This document shows, piece by piece, positions 14,356-27,301 of a DNA stretch of 64,000 bases (positions are counted from its first letter, which is position 1; every line of letters begins with the position of its first letter). Both the position numbers and the translations under genes were made by a program. The DNA comes from Climacteris rufus. Lineage: Eukaryota; Chordata; Aves; Passeriformes; Climacteridae. The notes under the pieces were generated by a model that saw only the letters and a program-made list of their open reading frames with translations, made no database searches and was not told where the DNA came from. The stretch is taken from assembly GCA_013398175.1 (NCBI GenBank), contig VZRZ01006165.1, forward strand, positions 478,826 through 542,825, given 5' to 3'.

Positions 14356-17300
14356 AAAAGGAGAATCATACTGAATCCTGCTAAGGCTGAAACTTGATCA
14401 TAATATTAAATGCTGAGAAAATTAATCTTAAATGTACAATTGACACAGGAGATTTCAAAGCATCTATCATAAGTTAAAACATAAGTCATCTTGCAAATGG
14501 CACTAAGAATTAGATTTTCCGCCACTCAGAAATGTAAGTTTTAGGTGTCACGATAATAAATTTTTAATCAAACTTTTTGCACCATAAGAACTAATTTTAT
14601 CCAAAGATTGTGTGATACTTTTAAACTCTTCAGCAAACACATGAAAGGTAATGAGTCCTGTGAGTACATCAATCAGACTGCATCACTCCAAATGGCATGA
14701 TATGACTGATGAAACCTGGCAGAACATCATAATATAAAACATCAACCAGAATTGTTTTTTAGTTTATTTTTCTCAATCCTGTGTTTTGATTATCATGGTG
14801 CTTTGGGCTGAATATAAGAAAGGAATTATGGAAGAACAAAGAAAACAAAAACTGAGTATAAAAAAAGCACAATTTAAATGTATTTATTTGGAGATTAAGC
14901 TCTCACATGTATTTATTAGAGTGTGGTACTACAATGAAATGTTTTTATTTTCTTCAGCAGCGATCAATAGTTTCTGTTTGGAAACACTTCACTGTGAATG
15001 GGTCCAATAAATGATAAATTTTGGTAATTAATTTTCAAAGTATGTCCATGTGCTTTTATAAACTACCATGGAAATGTGGGATGTTTTGTATAATTTTTTC
15101 TCCATTCAGGAGAATGTTTTTTAATGCCCAGCTTTAAAAAGCAATCTATCATAAGGGAGTCTTTGAAATTCTTGATTAATAAAAATTTGAAAGATTGACA
15201 GCTTCTCACTGATTATTGTTGTAACATTTTTGTTTGTACATTTTTATATAGGCAGCCTATTCCAAGTAGAAAGTATAGTAGAAACAGGGTAGTAACCCAG
15301 ATACCAATTCATTTCTTAGATAAGAAAAAAATATGGAATCAGAAGTAGTAATTTTTTTTAGAGATATTGCAGGTATATATTTCCATATTAAGAGTCTCAC
15401 TTTAAAATTAGGCAATTGTCTGGTTTAGTTTAAACTTTTTATTCTTCCTTCCATTGCTAGTTCTGCTTTTTCTTTTAACTGTGCTCACTCTTTTCTACTT
15501 TATTACTCAAGTAAAGAAGAAAAATTATTCAACTTTTTGCTTTGTTACAGAGCTATTAGAATTGCAGATGACTCTTACTGCTTTGCACAGAGATGCCTCC
15601 TGCCACCAAGTTTAACATGTGTCATAGAACTTTGGAGAGAGGAAAGAGAAAGGCTTGATGAAGTAAACATATTGCTGAATAACTAGGGAAGCAAGTAGGT
15701 GCGCTCATGGGTTCCTCTCTGCACATGGTTAAACCTTTCTCCATCCCTTATATCCATCCTGTTCCAATGAATGGACAGTATCTATAGCATCATAGAGTCT
15801 TCTCTCTGCAGCTGCAGAGCAAGAGCATCTGTTGTTTTTTTACTTCTACTATTTAAATTTTGATTCTAAGTTTTCTTCCCTTTTGCTTTTATGTCACATT
15901 TCTTTTAATTGGAATATGATCTCTCCAAGATACTCTTATAGTAGAACTGTACTAGTCAACTTTGTTCATGAGAGTACAAGCACATATCATGAGGCAGCAT
16001 AATCCCACCAGAGTACTTTTGAGGAAACATTAAGAAGGCCTAGGTCTGTATACATTTTTCTGAGACACTACTGTGAAAGAAAGCTGTATAAAGATCTTCA
16101 CTGGATGTCTCTGTGAGTATAGTTTGTTTTCCTCTTTTTTCTTAAACCAAAATCAGTTAGCTGCTCCATAAGAAGTGCGAAGGAAGGCAGACCTCATTTG
16201 GTTTTAGTCAAACTACACCTACTCTTTTTTTTTGACAATGTAACCAAGGTTTTTTCTCCTTTGGCTTCTGAGGTGGTTTTCTCAGTTAAGGCTAAATGCA
16301 CATCTCTTATTGCTAAATGTCTGGATGGTATAGACTGTTTTGGCACAGAACCTGAAGTCCTTTCTGGATAGAACTGAATTTTCTTATTATGATAATTAAC
16401 ATGTCAACAGTAATACTTTTCCTCTGAAAAGAAATAAGAAACTACTTATAAACTTGTCAGTTATTGTTTTACCAAGACTTTAGATCTGCAGAGTTCAAGT
16501 GCTTAATGATTTTTGGAAGCACAAAATTTTTCAGATACATGAACTTCCATGTCTGTATAGTATAATCTGATATAATTAGTTGAAAATCACTTAGTTTCCA
16601 TATTTCAAACATAAAAATAGACCTCTGTGGGGGAATTGCTATTTTACAAAGGTTTGCACATTGTTGCTAGCAATACTAGGAGAAACAAAGAAAGAGGCAT
16701 AAAAAATTTGCAGGTCATTATGACTTCCTAAGAGCCTTCTTCCTTGTTAAATAGCACAGTTATGTAGAAAAATGGAAGTTGGAAAAGGACAGTAGATTAC
16801 ATACTTCGATAACTTTCTCAGATTAATAGCAGGACTTGTATAGGTCAAATGTACTTTGTCACCAGAACAGTGTCAGGAAAAAATACGTAAAGGGCTGCAA
16901 GTATCTTTTTTCATTACACTGATGTATATGCTTACAGTGGGTTCAGTATGGCTTTTGATCAGTCATTTACTTCACTAGATGAAAGATGAGAGCCTTGATG
17001 TGTCAAGGAAAGTTCAGAAGATCCTAACATACTTATATTCTGATAATATTCTAATAATAATCAGAATTAATATGCAGAGGAGTGCATCAATACTTCAGTT
17101 TTGATTTTAAGATTATGCTTCAGGACTGTAAGTCTGCAGGTAATTGAAATATAGAAAGGTCTTCCAGAGTAGTTAAGAGGAAATGATAAAATAAAAATAT
17201 GGCCTATGGCTATAAAGAAGGAATATGACAGAATTATGAGGAAATATATGTGAATTGCAAATTAGGTTGGAGAAGTAGAAATAAAATATTTATAACAAGT

Positions 17301-18679
17301 ACTGAAATGTAGAAAAATAAATTATTATTTCATGTATGTTATTACATGTTATTACAGTAGGCTTTTATCTAGAACCTTGAGACTGAATAGGAACTTTAGT
17401 ACGAATGGGAAAAAAGATCTTGGATTTGCCATGTTCAGTTGGTGGATTGTCACTCAGGACAGATGGAGTTTGGAGAGTGAAGTGGCACAAGATGATGGGA
17501 AGCACTTAATCAGTTTAAGATGGCTTATGAAGCCAAATTATCTGACCACAATAAAACTACTGTATTTGATGTTGTACTAAAAGTTAATCCTTTAAGTAGA
17601 TATGCCAAATTCTTGGTGTCCTGAACACTGAATGAACCACAATTCTTTTATCATCATCTGTCAGTAACAAAAATACATCACATATATAGGAGTTCTGTGT
17701 TTCCTGACTAATGAGTGCATTAATATGTACTCCAAAATGTACTGGATTAATAAGATTTCTGATAAGCTTATTTAAATCTCAAGAAAGCACTTAATGTCCA
17801 GACTTGCCTGTATGGGAGCTCTGACTGAAAGATATTATTGTGGTTGTCTAAGCACTTAGCAACAGAACAACCTGTCAGGGCATTATTCTGGAGGTACAAC
17901 TACAGAGCTGATTACAAATATATATATATATCTGATTCCAAGCTGTCTATGAACTGAAAGTTTTATAGGCAGGCTACAAATGATGAGATTACATAAATAA
18001 ATAAATTTTTTATCCAGGATGTTGCCTAAATATATTCATATCTTCTAGTTAAGGGTGGAATGTGTCCAGCCAACTCAGGTTCCAAGCAGTCTGTACTTAC
18101 ACCGACCTGCAGGAGATTGTGTAGATTGTTGGAGGAATACCTTGACCTAAGGCTAATAGCAGCTTATTTGCAAAAGAATGCTTTTGATTTTTGGCACTTA
18201 AAAACATGTCAAGGGACAGAAGAACTGGTCTCAGAAATGTGAAATAAGTCTTGATAAAAGAAATTTTTCTGAAAAGAGAATAAACCAACAAGCAGACAAA
18301 AGAGCAAACAGTTCTGTCAGTGCAGAAAAACATGTTCAATTTCTCTACAGCCATTTCACTGAAAAACACTCATCTAGGCTGTTCTGTAGTCACAGAAGGA
18401 CCCAGCATATAATCAGGCAGAAGAAAGGAAAAGAAAGGAAAAAAATCCCAAACAGCATAATAACACTCATTTGAAGTAGAGGTAGAGGAAACTCATCCCC
18501 TACCTACAGAATCAACCTCTGTATAATCCATACTTTCTGAATAACTCTCCTGAAATAAGCGACTTATTTTTTTCTTTCCTTTTTCATGATAGCATGAAAG
18601 AGATACAAGAGAAGATAGATTTTTAATCCTTTCCTTTAATCCTTTAATCCTTCTGGGCTGTAATCGATTTAATTCTATT

Positions 18680-19043
18680 AAATAGTGTTGCCCTGAGTTT
18701 TGCAGTTCTGCGATGTTTTCATTCTTCTGTAACAGTTTATTACACACTCTCTGTAAACATAGCCGTGCTTTTGTAACTGTATCCTATTGTTTGCATTCCC
18801 TTCTCCTGGGCGGAGAAATTTGATGGATATTTCCTTTGACCAGTGTGATGGAGAGGTGGCTATTTCTCCCTCCAATCCACTGGTCAAAGGAAATATCCAT
18901 CAAATTTCTCCGCCCAGGAGAAGGGAATGCAAACAATAGGATACAGTTACAAAAGCATGGCTATGTTTACAGAGAGTGTGTAATAAACTGTTACAGAAGA
19001 ATGAAAACATCGCAGAACTGCAAAACTCAGGGCAATAAAATAG
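18680..19043. mobile_element. Palindromic fold-back element made of two inverted LTR ends, with AAATAG target-site duplication
   Basis: The left arm 18686-18845 and the right arm 18878-19037 are 160-bp reverse complements with two differences (18765/18958 and 18687/19036), around a 32-bp spacer. The left end is TGTTGCCCTGAG; the right end is its reverse complement with CA changed to TA. AAATAG occurs directly outside both ends (18680-18685, 19038-19043). Each arm matches the 5' part of the LTR at 37870-38445, at roughly 87% identity by eye. The left copy also follows that LTR through the spacer up to CCACTG (18882), then turns back on itself. Both outer ends are therefore the same LTR terminus. 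This is not a normal solo LTR, which would have different 5' and 3' halves. The direct repeat says it was inserted as a unit. The open frames in the arms look incidental. Confidence 0.85.
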
Positions 19044-22000
19044 GGCTTATTTTTTTTAAGCTGATCCTATACTTGTCTGAGCTGTTCCTTCGCAGAATGC
19101 AGCCAGCAGTTTCTTAAGGTTAGTGAAGACTATTTGCCCTGTTCTGGTACAGAGCAGTATCAATTCATAGCCTGGTTCAAACTTACAGAGTGAATCTGAT
19201 TTTCAAGTTAAACCTTTGACACCTAGATTAAGCTGCTGGATATTTGTGGCCAATGTAATAATTAACATTTTTAGGAAAACCTGCCAATGTCTGCGTCATA
19301 TTCCCAGCCATATCCCACATTCCCTGTTGAAGGACTGTGCAAAGTCTAGGGATGCAATTTAAAATAGTTCTAGTTTGAAGTATCCGAATTGCACGATACC
19401 AAGCAAATCTGCATGACCTATGAAACTGTCAAAGCTCAGTGGAAAATTGCCCCATTATTAGTAAGCTAACTCTTAAATCAAACCAAAACAACTTGCTGTT
19501 TGGAAAACACTCACTAAACATTCAGAAGGTCTCAATGCCAGAACTTGGTATTAATTGGGTTCAGATTTTGTAGTAACTTTCTAAGTCTTAAACCTGAACT
19601 AAGTCTGACACGCACATGCCCTCAGGTTTTGCAGTTTTGAAAATGCACATTTAAATTGTAGAAGTCAAACCCTTCTCTATTTTTAAAATACAGCTACTCA
19701 AGGAGGGAAAGATGAATCATAATAGAGCTCCCACATTCCTATTTTCCTTTTTTTTTTTTTTTTTCCTCAAAGAACTTGCTCTTGTTTATTTTTACCCGGA
19801 AAAAAAATTCGGTTGTTGGAGATAAGGGTCAGGCTGCAGAACACATTAGGATTCCAGTTCAATGAAAAGAGTGTTTCATTCCAAATACTTGCCCTATAAT
19901 GATGACACTACAGGCCAAAAATATTTTGCTTTGTCCTGGAGCAGTATTCTCATTAGGTGCTAGAAGACAAGATCATTTTGATTTCAATTTGCAAAACCCT
20001 CAGAATAGGAAAAATTCTATTACATTTTCAGGAGATATTGCAGGGATTTGACATTTCATGAAGAATATACTGATGTACCTCTTACTGTGAGACATGTAAT
20101 ACATGTCAGAACTGCACTTCTTTTTCTCTGAATTCTATTAGAAACCACTACAAACTAGCTTTTTTATTTTTAGCTGACTTTAAGGCAAATTTTTATTCTA
20201 TCTTTAAGTACAAGCTAATGTATTTGGTAATCACAAACTGCATGGAGAGATTATACAAGCATATGTCATGATATACATCCTACTTTCCAAATTTACCTGA
20301 ATGATCAGGAAGATCTCAACTCTAATTTTAGGTGGAAAGTAGCAGAAATCCTCACATGAAGGTACTGTTTGAGTCCATGGCAGTCAAAGTTGATATAAAG
20401 CTTTACTCAGAGGAAAAGTTATCAGATTGCCACCAGTAACTTGGACTTCACTGTTTTCCCTAGATCTATTTATAAAGCAGATATGTGAGCAAAGCTATGA
20501 AAAACATAGATTCCAATTATTTCTGCTCTACAATACATTTCAAAGTTTATTCATAGCAGACTCCTATAACCTAGGAATAATTTTGCACACAGGAAGCAAC
20601 TCCAGAAAAAAAATTATTTCACTCACGAAAATATGGCCTTCAGCTTTCAGCCCACATTGTGAATTTAAATTCCTACCCTCATTGTAGCTAATGACAAGTT
20701 TACATTTCACAGTGTCTGACAGCATTAAATTCAGCACACCAAGACACAAACATAATAAGCCATCCTTTTGGCTTTAGAAAAATATCATCAATGTATATAG
20801 GCCTTTGTATTTGAATTAAAAGTGTATGACAACGTAGCTTTGCTCAGACAGTAGGAAAGTGAGTATGTGTTATGATGATTAAGAAGCATGGATAGAAACA
20901 TTTAACAATTCAGAAGAGGCAATGTAAGTTCCAGAAAAGAGGTAAAAATCAACAGATATTCTATGAAAGACATGAAATTATATGTGGTAAGAATTATCTC
21001 ATAAAAATAGGGTGAAGAAAAAACCTCAATATCCAAGCAGAAATGGATGCATCTGAAAACTTTGTAACTGCTCTGAGATTCAAAATATAAGTGGATTTAT
21101 ACTTCATTGGTATTGAAGAATGGGCAAATTATCTATGTGGTAATTCTGACCACCAAACAAAAAAAAATTAAACAGATTAAATTTTTTTATAAAGAAAAAT
21201 AATCACCTAATGCACAGGACCTATTGACAATATTTTGGAATATCTGGGGGCCTCTTTTTTCTTTTAACTGCAAAAGACTTTTAACTATGGAGACAGACAT
21301 CTGTTAGGAAAGAAAGAAAGAAAATATCAAGACTGTACAAAAGATAAATAGATTGTAAGGTTGACACAATGTTGAAAAAGTAGTGTGAGAACTGTTGCTA
21401 ATCATTGGGGAATGTGAAGGTGAAAAGAAATCTTAAAATGATTTGAAATTGAATGGAAATTTGGATGTTTGGACACTGACATTCTAAAATAGCCATCTAG
21501 GTTGACCCTTTCATCTTACTGAAGAGAACATGAAAATAATTTGGGTTTGACCATAAAAAGGGACCATTCTCTTGTCCTTTATTTTGTGAGTATGATAGAA
21601 AAACATTACTAGAGAGTAGATCTAAGCGCACAAATACATGTACACACAAGCACAATCATGCTCACACAAATGCCTTCCAGTCATTCCAGGCAGCCTTATT
21701 ACTTTACAAATGCCAAAATGTCATCTAGCTCAAGTAGAGATTTTTCCCTTAAGTATCATCATTCTTAACCAATCTGATACATGAAGTGTGATAGAAATGA
21801 CAGCAAGCACTATAGGTTACACCACTTAGAGTGTAATAGTGCATTTTCATCTCCTTATGAACATCACTGTCTTCAAATTGTCTTACGTTGGTCGGATGTC
21901 TAGACACAGCCGCATGGAAAATTTTAAAAGCATCTGGATATCATGCTATGATCCCAGATGTTTCCAAGTTCGTCAAAGCCAAATACTGGAAGTAGCCAAA

Positions 22001-23219
22001 TTCTAGGTTCACTTGAAAAATTCCTGTCCCAGTTTATGGTCGAAAACATGAGGTGGGATTGGTAGTTGCATCTGAAAGTCTTTTTTCATTAAACATCAAA
22101 CTTTTTAAAAAAGTATTTATTTTCATATCAAGCAAGCCAATTGTACTATTTTTATCTTAGCAGCATTACCAAATGATGGACTACTTCTTAAATCTGTTTT
22201 TACACTCTCAGTGTAGAGCAGAGAAAATGCAATAGATAAAGCATACTCTGCAGGAGGAGTATCTATCAACAAGTTTGTTTCATATTTTAGCTGTCAGAAC
22301 TGTTTTCAGGCTTTTTATAGTTGCAATTCTTTTTCTTCTCACTGTCATTTTTGACCTTTCCTCCCTAGTTTATATTTAGATTTAGAATGAAAGGAAAAGA
22401 CAAATTAGAATTTCTGAATTTGAAGTTTTAATGAAAATACTCTTGGGTTTTTTCCTTCTTGACAGCACATCTAACACTAACTCAGAACGATTTCATTTAG
22501 GCAAAAAATTAATGTAAAAAATGGTATAGATATTAAAAGAAATTTTAATAGAAAACAAGGAAAGGAGCAGAGGGAGTATCCTGCTGAAAAATACAGAATG
22601 TATTACTTATAGTGATAAGATGTCTGGAGTCCAGAGGGAGACTAAAGGACAAGGAAGATTAAATCTAAAAGAAATATATTCCTTTGGAAGGTTTAAGAAT
22701 AAAAGAATAGAGGTCTTCCCAGTCACATTCTCTTCCATGTAAGCTGAAAGGCTGGAGTGGTAAGCATCATGACAATAAGTGGTTAATATAGAGAAATATG
22801 CCTTAGAGTTGATCTGAAGAAAAGGCAAAATAAAAAAGGTTTTCCTTTTTGTCTCTTAACCTGTCTCTGAAACTAGTAAGGGCTTTTGTCAATAGTTGGA
22901 TAAAGGAAATATATTCTTTCTGTGTTTTTAACTTTAAAATGATGAAGCAAAATGATGACTGTCAAATTTTATGACATTCTGTTCTGTAGGCAAAACTATC
23001 CTGGTGCCCAGAATTCAGTTCTCTATTCTGAAAATGCCTGAACATAATGTACTTTCAGAGGATGTGAATAAAAGGTTTCTCTGGCAGCTGACCACATCGA
23101 ATTTGCATGCAGCAGTAAAGCCTGCTTTTCTAGTTTTAGCCAGACATACCTTGGTGTGTAGTAATGCAATGGAGAGCACTTAAATCTGAAAAGTCTGAAT
23201 TTATGGTAGGTACATGAAA

Positions 23220-23610
23220 GGTGAATTTATGATAGTTGTATTGCAACAGTGACGAGAGCATGATTTTTGAGTCTCTCCTGACTCACAGACAGTAAAAGAG
23301 CAAAGACTAGATGAGGGTTGTGCCACAAGACTCACAGCAGAGCTGGGCTGTTGCAAGATTTGCCAACTCACAGCAGAGCTGGGCTGTTGCAAGTTTTGCT
23401 AGGTGATCTGAATTGTGGTCATAGTCTGGGTGCTGGAGACTACTCCTTGGTGACATGGAAGGAACGATTGAGACTGGCACTGACAAATTACTCTGTAACC
23501 AGCTCAGTCCCATCTTGAAAATGGAGTGGTAGATGTAGCAGTAAATTACTGCCATAAACCCTCTTCCCACAACATCTGCAAGATATGTCTCTTGTGGTTC
23601 TTGCCTGAAA
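23220..23610 (+). mobile_element. Probable LTR fragment with a 36-bp tandem repeat
   Basis: The right end carries CATAAACCCTCTTCCC (from 23554) followed by an ATCTGCAAGATATGTCTCTT segment and a GTGGTTCTTGCC block, which resembles the poly(A)/U5 end of an avian LTR. Upstream, two 36-bp direct repeats (23330-23365 and 23366-23401, starting ACTCACAGCAG) resemble the enhancer repeats of a retroviral U3. The short palindrome GCAGTAAATTACTGC is at 23538-23552. I could not place exact ends or a target-site duplication. It might be some other dispersed repeat. Confidence 0.45.
23330..23401 (+). repeat. 36-bp tandem direct repeat, two units
   Basis: Units 23330-23365 and 23366-23401 both begin ACTCACAGCAGAGCTGGGCT and differ at only a few bases near their ends (GATTTGCCA versus GTTTTGCTA). 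They lie inside the probable LTR at 23220-23610. Confidence 0.9.
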
Positions 23611-25116
23611 AAAAAATCTGAGTATTTGGCAAAAGATGTATATTTCAGCCAACTTTTGCATATTACATTATGCTTTAGTATCTTGTCCTTTTCTGCAGAA
23701 AATGCTGTCTTTCCTGTGGTTAATACAGATCACACATAGGGCACGTGTTTGCTAACATGACCATTCGTGGTTTACAGTCACTGCAGTTAATTGGTTTGAA
23801 ATACACCTGTTTCCATTTTGTTGCTAAATTAAAAGGCTTGCTTCATGGCTATGCAGACTTGAAGGTGAGAACATTAAGTGACAGAATTACTGTTGCACAT
23901 TCACACTCCCCCTAACAGCTGCAGAATTTTCATTTAAAGCTGGAGTAAAGACTTACCTAATTCCAGGTTTGAATGTGCTGTATTCATTTGTGTAATTTAC
24001 TTCTAGAGAGAAAACCAGAACATTAATAAAGAATAGGAATAGCAAGTCATAATAGGTTATAATCACTAGTGGTAATATCAAATAGAATCTTTTTAAGAAC
24101 CTTGTAAGGAATTAATATTATAGTTTCATTTTATTTCTGATATCTGGGAAAAAAAAAACAACCAAGACTTTCAATAACTTGAGATACTAAGATTTTAGTT
24201 AAATTTTGGTCTAATAGGCACCAAAATGTATTATATCCACCTATCTCTGTTTTAGCGTTGTGGAAATACGTGTGAGGATTCTTCACATATTTTCAGTTTT
24301 GCATTAATTTAGAAGTATTTGGAAGCATTTGAAGGCTTTTAAAATACATATTATGTACTTGCATATGATTTCTACAGGGTGCACAAATGCACTTATCTAA
24401 ATATTTGATTATCATTTATCAATGGCATGCTAAATCTGACCCTGTAAAAATGCTATAGTAGAGCTATTTCTAAAACCTGGATAATAGTCCTGCTGCTTTG
24501 TGGCCTCCTTTACATAAATAAAACAATTTACTAAATTGTATGAACACAGCAGTAATTGTTACACAATCATAACAATTTTTCAGTATGTTAGAGTAATGGC
24601 AAAGTAGAGAACAGAAATAAATGCATGTTTCCATATGGCACAGAGAACTGGCCACTAAAAAATATATATGGTAGCCTGCGAAGCAGCTGTAATGCTATGA
24701 GTAAGTAACTTAGATGATTTCTGACATGTTTCAAGAGAGATTTCCAAACAAGATTTTCCCAATTTAGATAAAATTCAGATTGCCAACTGCTAATCAGATG
24801 TAGAAAGCAAAAGCTTCAAGGTGCCTGGATTGTCTGCATTGTCGCTATGGTCTCAATCCATTATCAGTAGTAACTAACCTCTAGAGATGCCAATTTCTCC
24901 ATTTTGGCTACAGATAAAATATAAGTAATCTCTGCTCCTAACTTAGACAACTAGTAAAATGTCTAGACTTAACAGAGAAATTCCTGATAAATTTGTGTGA
25001 GATTCTGACTTTTCAAAATCAAACTATTTATTTATGGAATGTCATCACTGAAGGACAAATGCCTTTTTTTTCAAAAGCTAATCATAAAATATTTTATTTT
25101 AGATCTACTTGAAGCA

Positions 25117-25580
25117 AATGCATCCTTGCCTGTATCAAAAATAGTGTGGCCAGCAGGACCACAGCAATGGCGGTCCCCTGTACTCTGCATTGGTGAGGCC
25201 ACAACTTGAATCCTGTGTTAGTTCTTGGCCTGTCACTTCAAAAAGATATTGAGGTGCTGGAGTGAGTCCAAAAAAGGGCAACGGAGCTGGCAAAGGGTCT
25301 AGAGAGTGAGTCCTGTGAGGAGTGGCTGAGGGAACTGGGATTGTTTAGCCTGGGAAAAGGAGGCTCAGGGTAGACTCTTCCGGGTGATAAGGTCTCTTCT
25401 CCCAAGTGGCTAGTGTCAGGACAAGAGGAAATGTTCTCAAATTACAACGGGGGAGGTTCAGACTGGACAACACGAAGAATTTCGTCAATGAACGGGTGGT
25501 CAAGCATTGGAATGGGCTGCCCAGGGCAGTGATGGAGTCACCATTGCTGGAAGTGCTCAAGAAATGACTGGACATGGCAA
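25117..25580 (+). mobile_element. CR1 LINE fragment (ORF2 3' region), internally deleted
   Basis: The sequence carries recognisable CR1 landmarks in order: CTTGCCTGTATCA, GTGTGGCCAGCAGGACCA, TGGTGAGGCCACAACTTGAA, GAGGTGCTGGAGTGAGTCC, GGGTCTAGAG, TTTAGCCTGG, CTCTTCTCCCAAG, GGACAAGAGGAAATG and GGAATGGGCTGCCCAGGG. This is the end of the reverse transcriptase ORF and the region after it. About 70 bp of the usual sequence is missing near 25371-25391, between GGAGGCTCAGGG and GGTCTCTTCTCC. It stops before the usual CR1 3' tail. It is an old, dead copy. Confidence 0.85.
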
Positions 25581-26683
25581 TTAGTATGACTATGAAATTG
25601 GACAGACATTTTTAGCTAGATTTTGTGGATAGTCAGCTGCACATTATATTTTTCAGAAAGCTTCAAGTTGGTAAATTATTGCTGATTGTTCTTGAAACTG
25701 TGTGAGAAACAATTTTGTCATTCTCATTTTGTATTTGGGATATCCAAGTTTATGTACCATTCTTCCACATTCCAGGTGAGTGCCCTGGTTATGAAGCTAT
25801 TGACTATTTTTTGATAGTCATATTCATTGATTCATTAATTTTTCATCAAGGAAACAACAATTCTGCTTTGAAACTTGTTAACTATTCATTAGATCATAAG
25901 ACTGAGTGTTCCAAAATCTAAGATTATCTACTACAACAAAGTGAAAATGTGATTTTTTGATTTATTATGTATGAAAATAATCCCATTAAAATTTTATCTT
26001 TGAATATAGATAGGGACAGTTTTTGTTCTGTGTTCCGCTATTATGAACCCAGAATCATTTACGCAATTTTGAGAAAAATACAAATTTTTATGGAAAGATG
26101 ATGAATTTTCAAGTGAGGAGTACTAGACATTATTTACTGTGAAACCTCAATGTAAGCTTTAAATCTATTCATATATCTAGCTGTTTTAAATTTCCAAGGA
26201 GACTGTATCAATTCAAGGAGAAAATGATTGCATTTCATCACTTTTATTGTCATGTGTATCTCCATCTGTCATACATAATAGGGGGAAAAAGTGAAAGATG
26301 TTACAAAACTTATTTTTTTAAAACATCTTTTCTGGAAACCCCTTATACATATTTCAATTTAATTTGTGTTTTGAGAACCTATTCAATTTTAATGTGACTT
26401 CTTAGCAGTTTCATTTACATTTATTGGCTTTTTCATCCCAGAGGGAGCATTTAAAATAGTAATTTCTAATTATTAATTGAATTATGTTACTGCTATGCTC
26501 AGTCCAGATTTTGTTCAAATAGATTTATTTTTTCAATAAAGTAAACCAAGTGGTGGCCAAACATAGATTTTGGAAGTGAACGTTCAAACAATTATATTGA
26601 GATATAGAATTTTTTTTTGAAATATAAAATTTTAAAGAAAAATAATTAATAAATCTTTTAATTAAGCTTTTAGTGTATAGGCA

Positions 26684-27301
26684 GTGTTAGGGGTTAATTT
26701 TGTAGGAAAAAGCCAAAGATAAGTAAAAAGTAAATGCAGCTAAATCTAATCAAGAAAAAGATTAATGGTTAGACTAGAGAATTAAAGATTGAGTATTATT
26801 AATCTAATATTTATCTAGCTGTAAAAACAATAAGAGTTTGAAGCATCTAAGGAGAACTAGACATATATTAATAGTTTTATCCGAAACTTATTCAAAAGTA
26901 ATAAAAGGAGAAACTGAGAGAGTTTTTCAGGGTCATGAGTATGTCACAAGCATTGTTAAAACTCACAAGTGAAAAGGTCAAGCTGACGATGAGGAGGGCT
27001 AACTTCATCAAGAGAGACCACCCCCACAATTAAAAGACCACCGACTCATTTTGAGACATCAACTACGCATGCTCAATGACATTTTAGCTAATTACCATAT
27101 GAAGCAGAGGATGGACAGTATTTTTATTATAAATATGCATTTGTATTTTAAATATTTTAAATTGTTATAGATAAATATGCTTTGTCTGACCCTGTAATTT
27201 TGGAGCCGTGCTTTAGGAAGGATCCTCATGGTTTCCCAACACTGGAATAAACATACCCTTTCTAACTTTGACAAGTTAGAAAGTATTTTGTCCATCTCAG
27301 T
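26684..27301 (+). mobile_element. Solo LTR, ERVL-like, with candidate TAGGCA duplication
   Basis: It begins (G)TGTTAGGGGTTAATTTTG and ends near CCATCTCAGT. Inside, in the right order, are a TATA-like TATAAATA (27128-27135), GGAGCCGTGCTTTAGGAAGG (from 27202), a poly(A) signal AATAAA (27246-27251) and a perfect 10-bp stem-loop, TTTCTAACTT / AAGTTAGAAA (27259-27282), just after it. TAGGCA occurs at 26678-26683 and again at 27302-27307. The duplication fits only if one or two extra bases lie outside TG and CA, so the exact ends are uncertain. No internal viral genes are present. Confidence 0.65.

Noticed and set aside
18678..19117. Open frames on both strands giving almost the same roughly 50-residue peptide, also present at 38250-38546
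   Set aside because: They are the two arms of the palindrome and the related LTR. Between the copies most base differences change amino acids (about 10 of 50 residues), so there is no sign of protein selection.
23330..23401. Short direct repeats that could suggest a CRISPR-like array
   Set aside because: There are only two head-to-tail units with no spacers, and the sequence is from a vertebrate.
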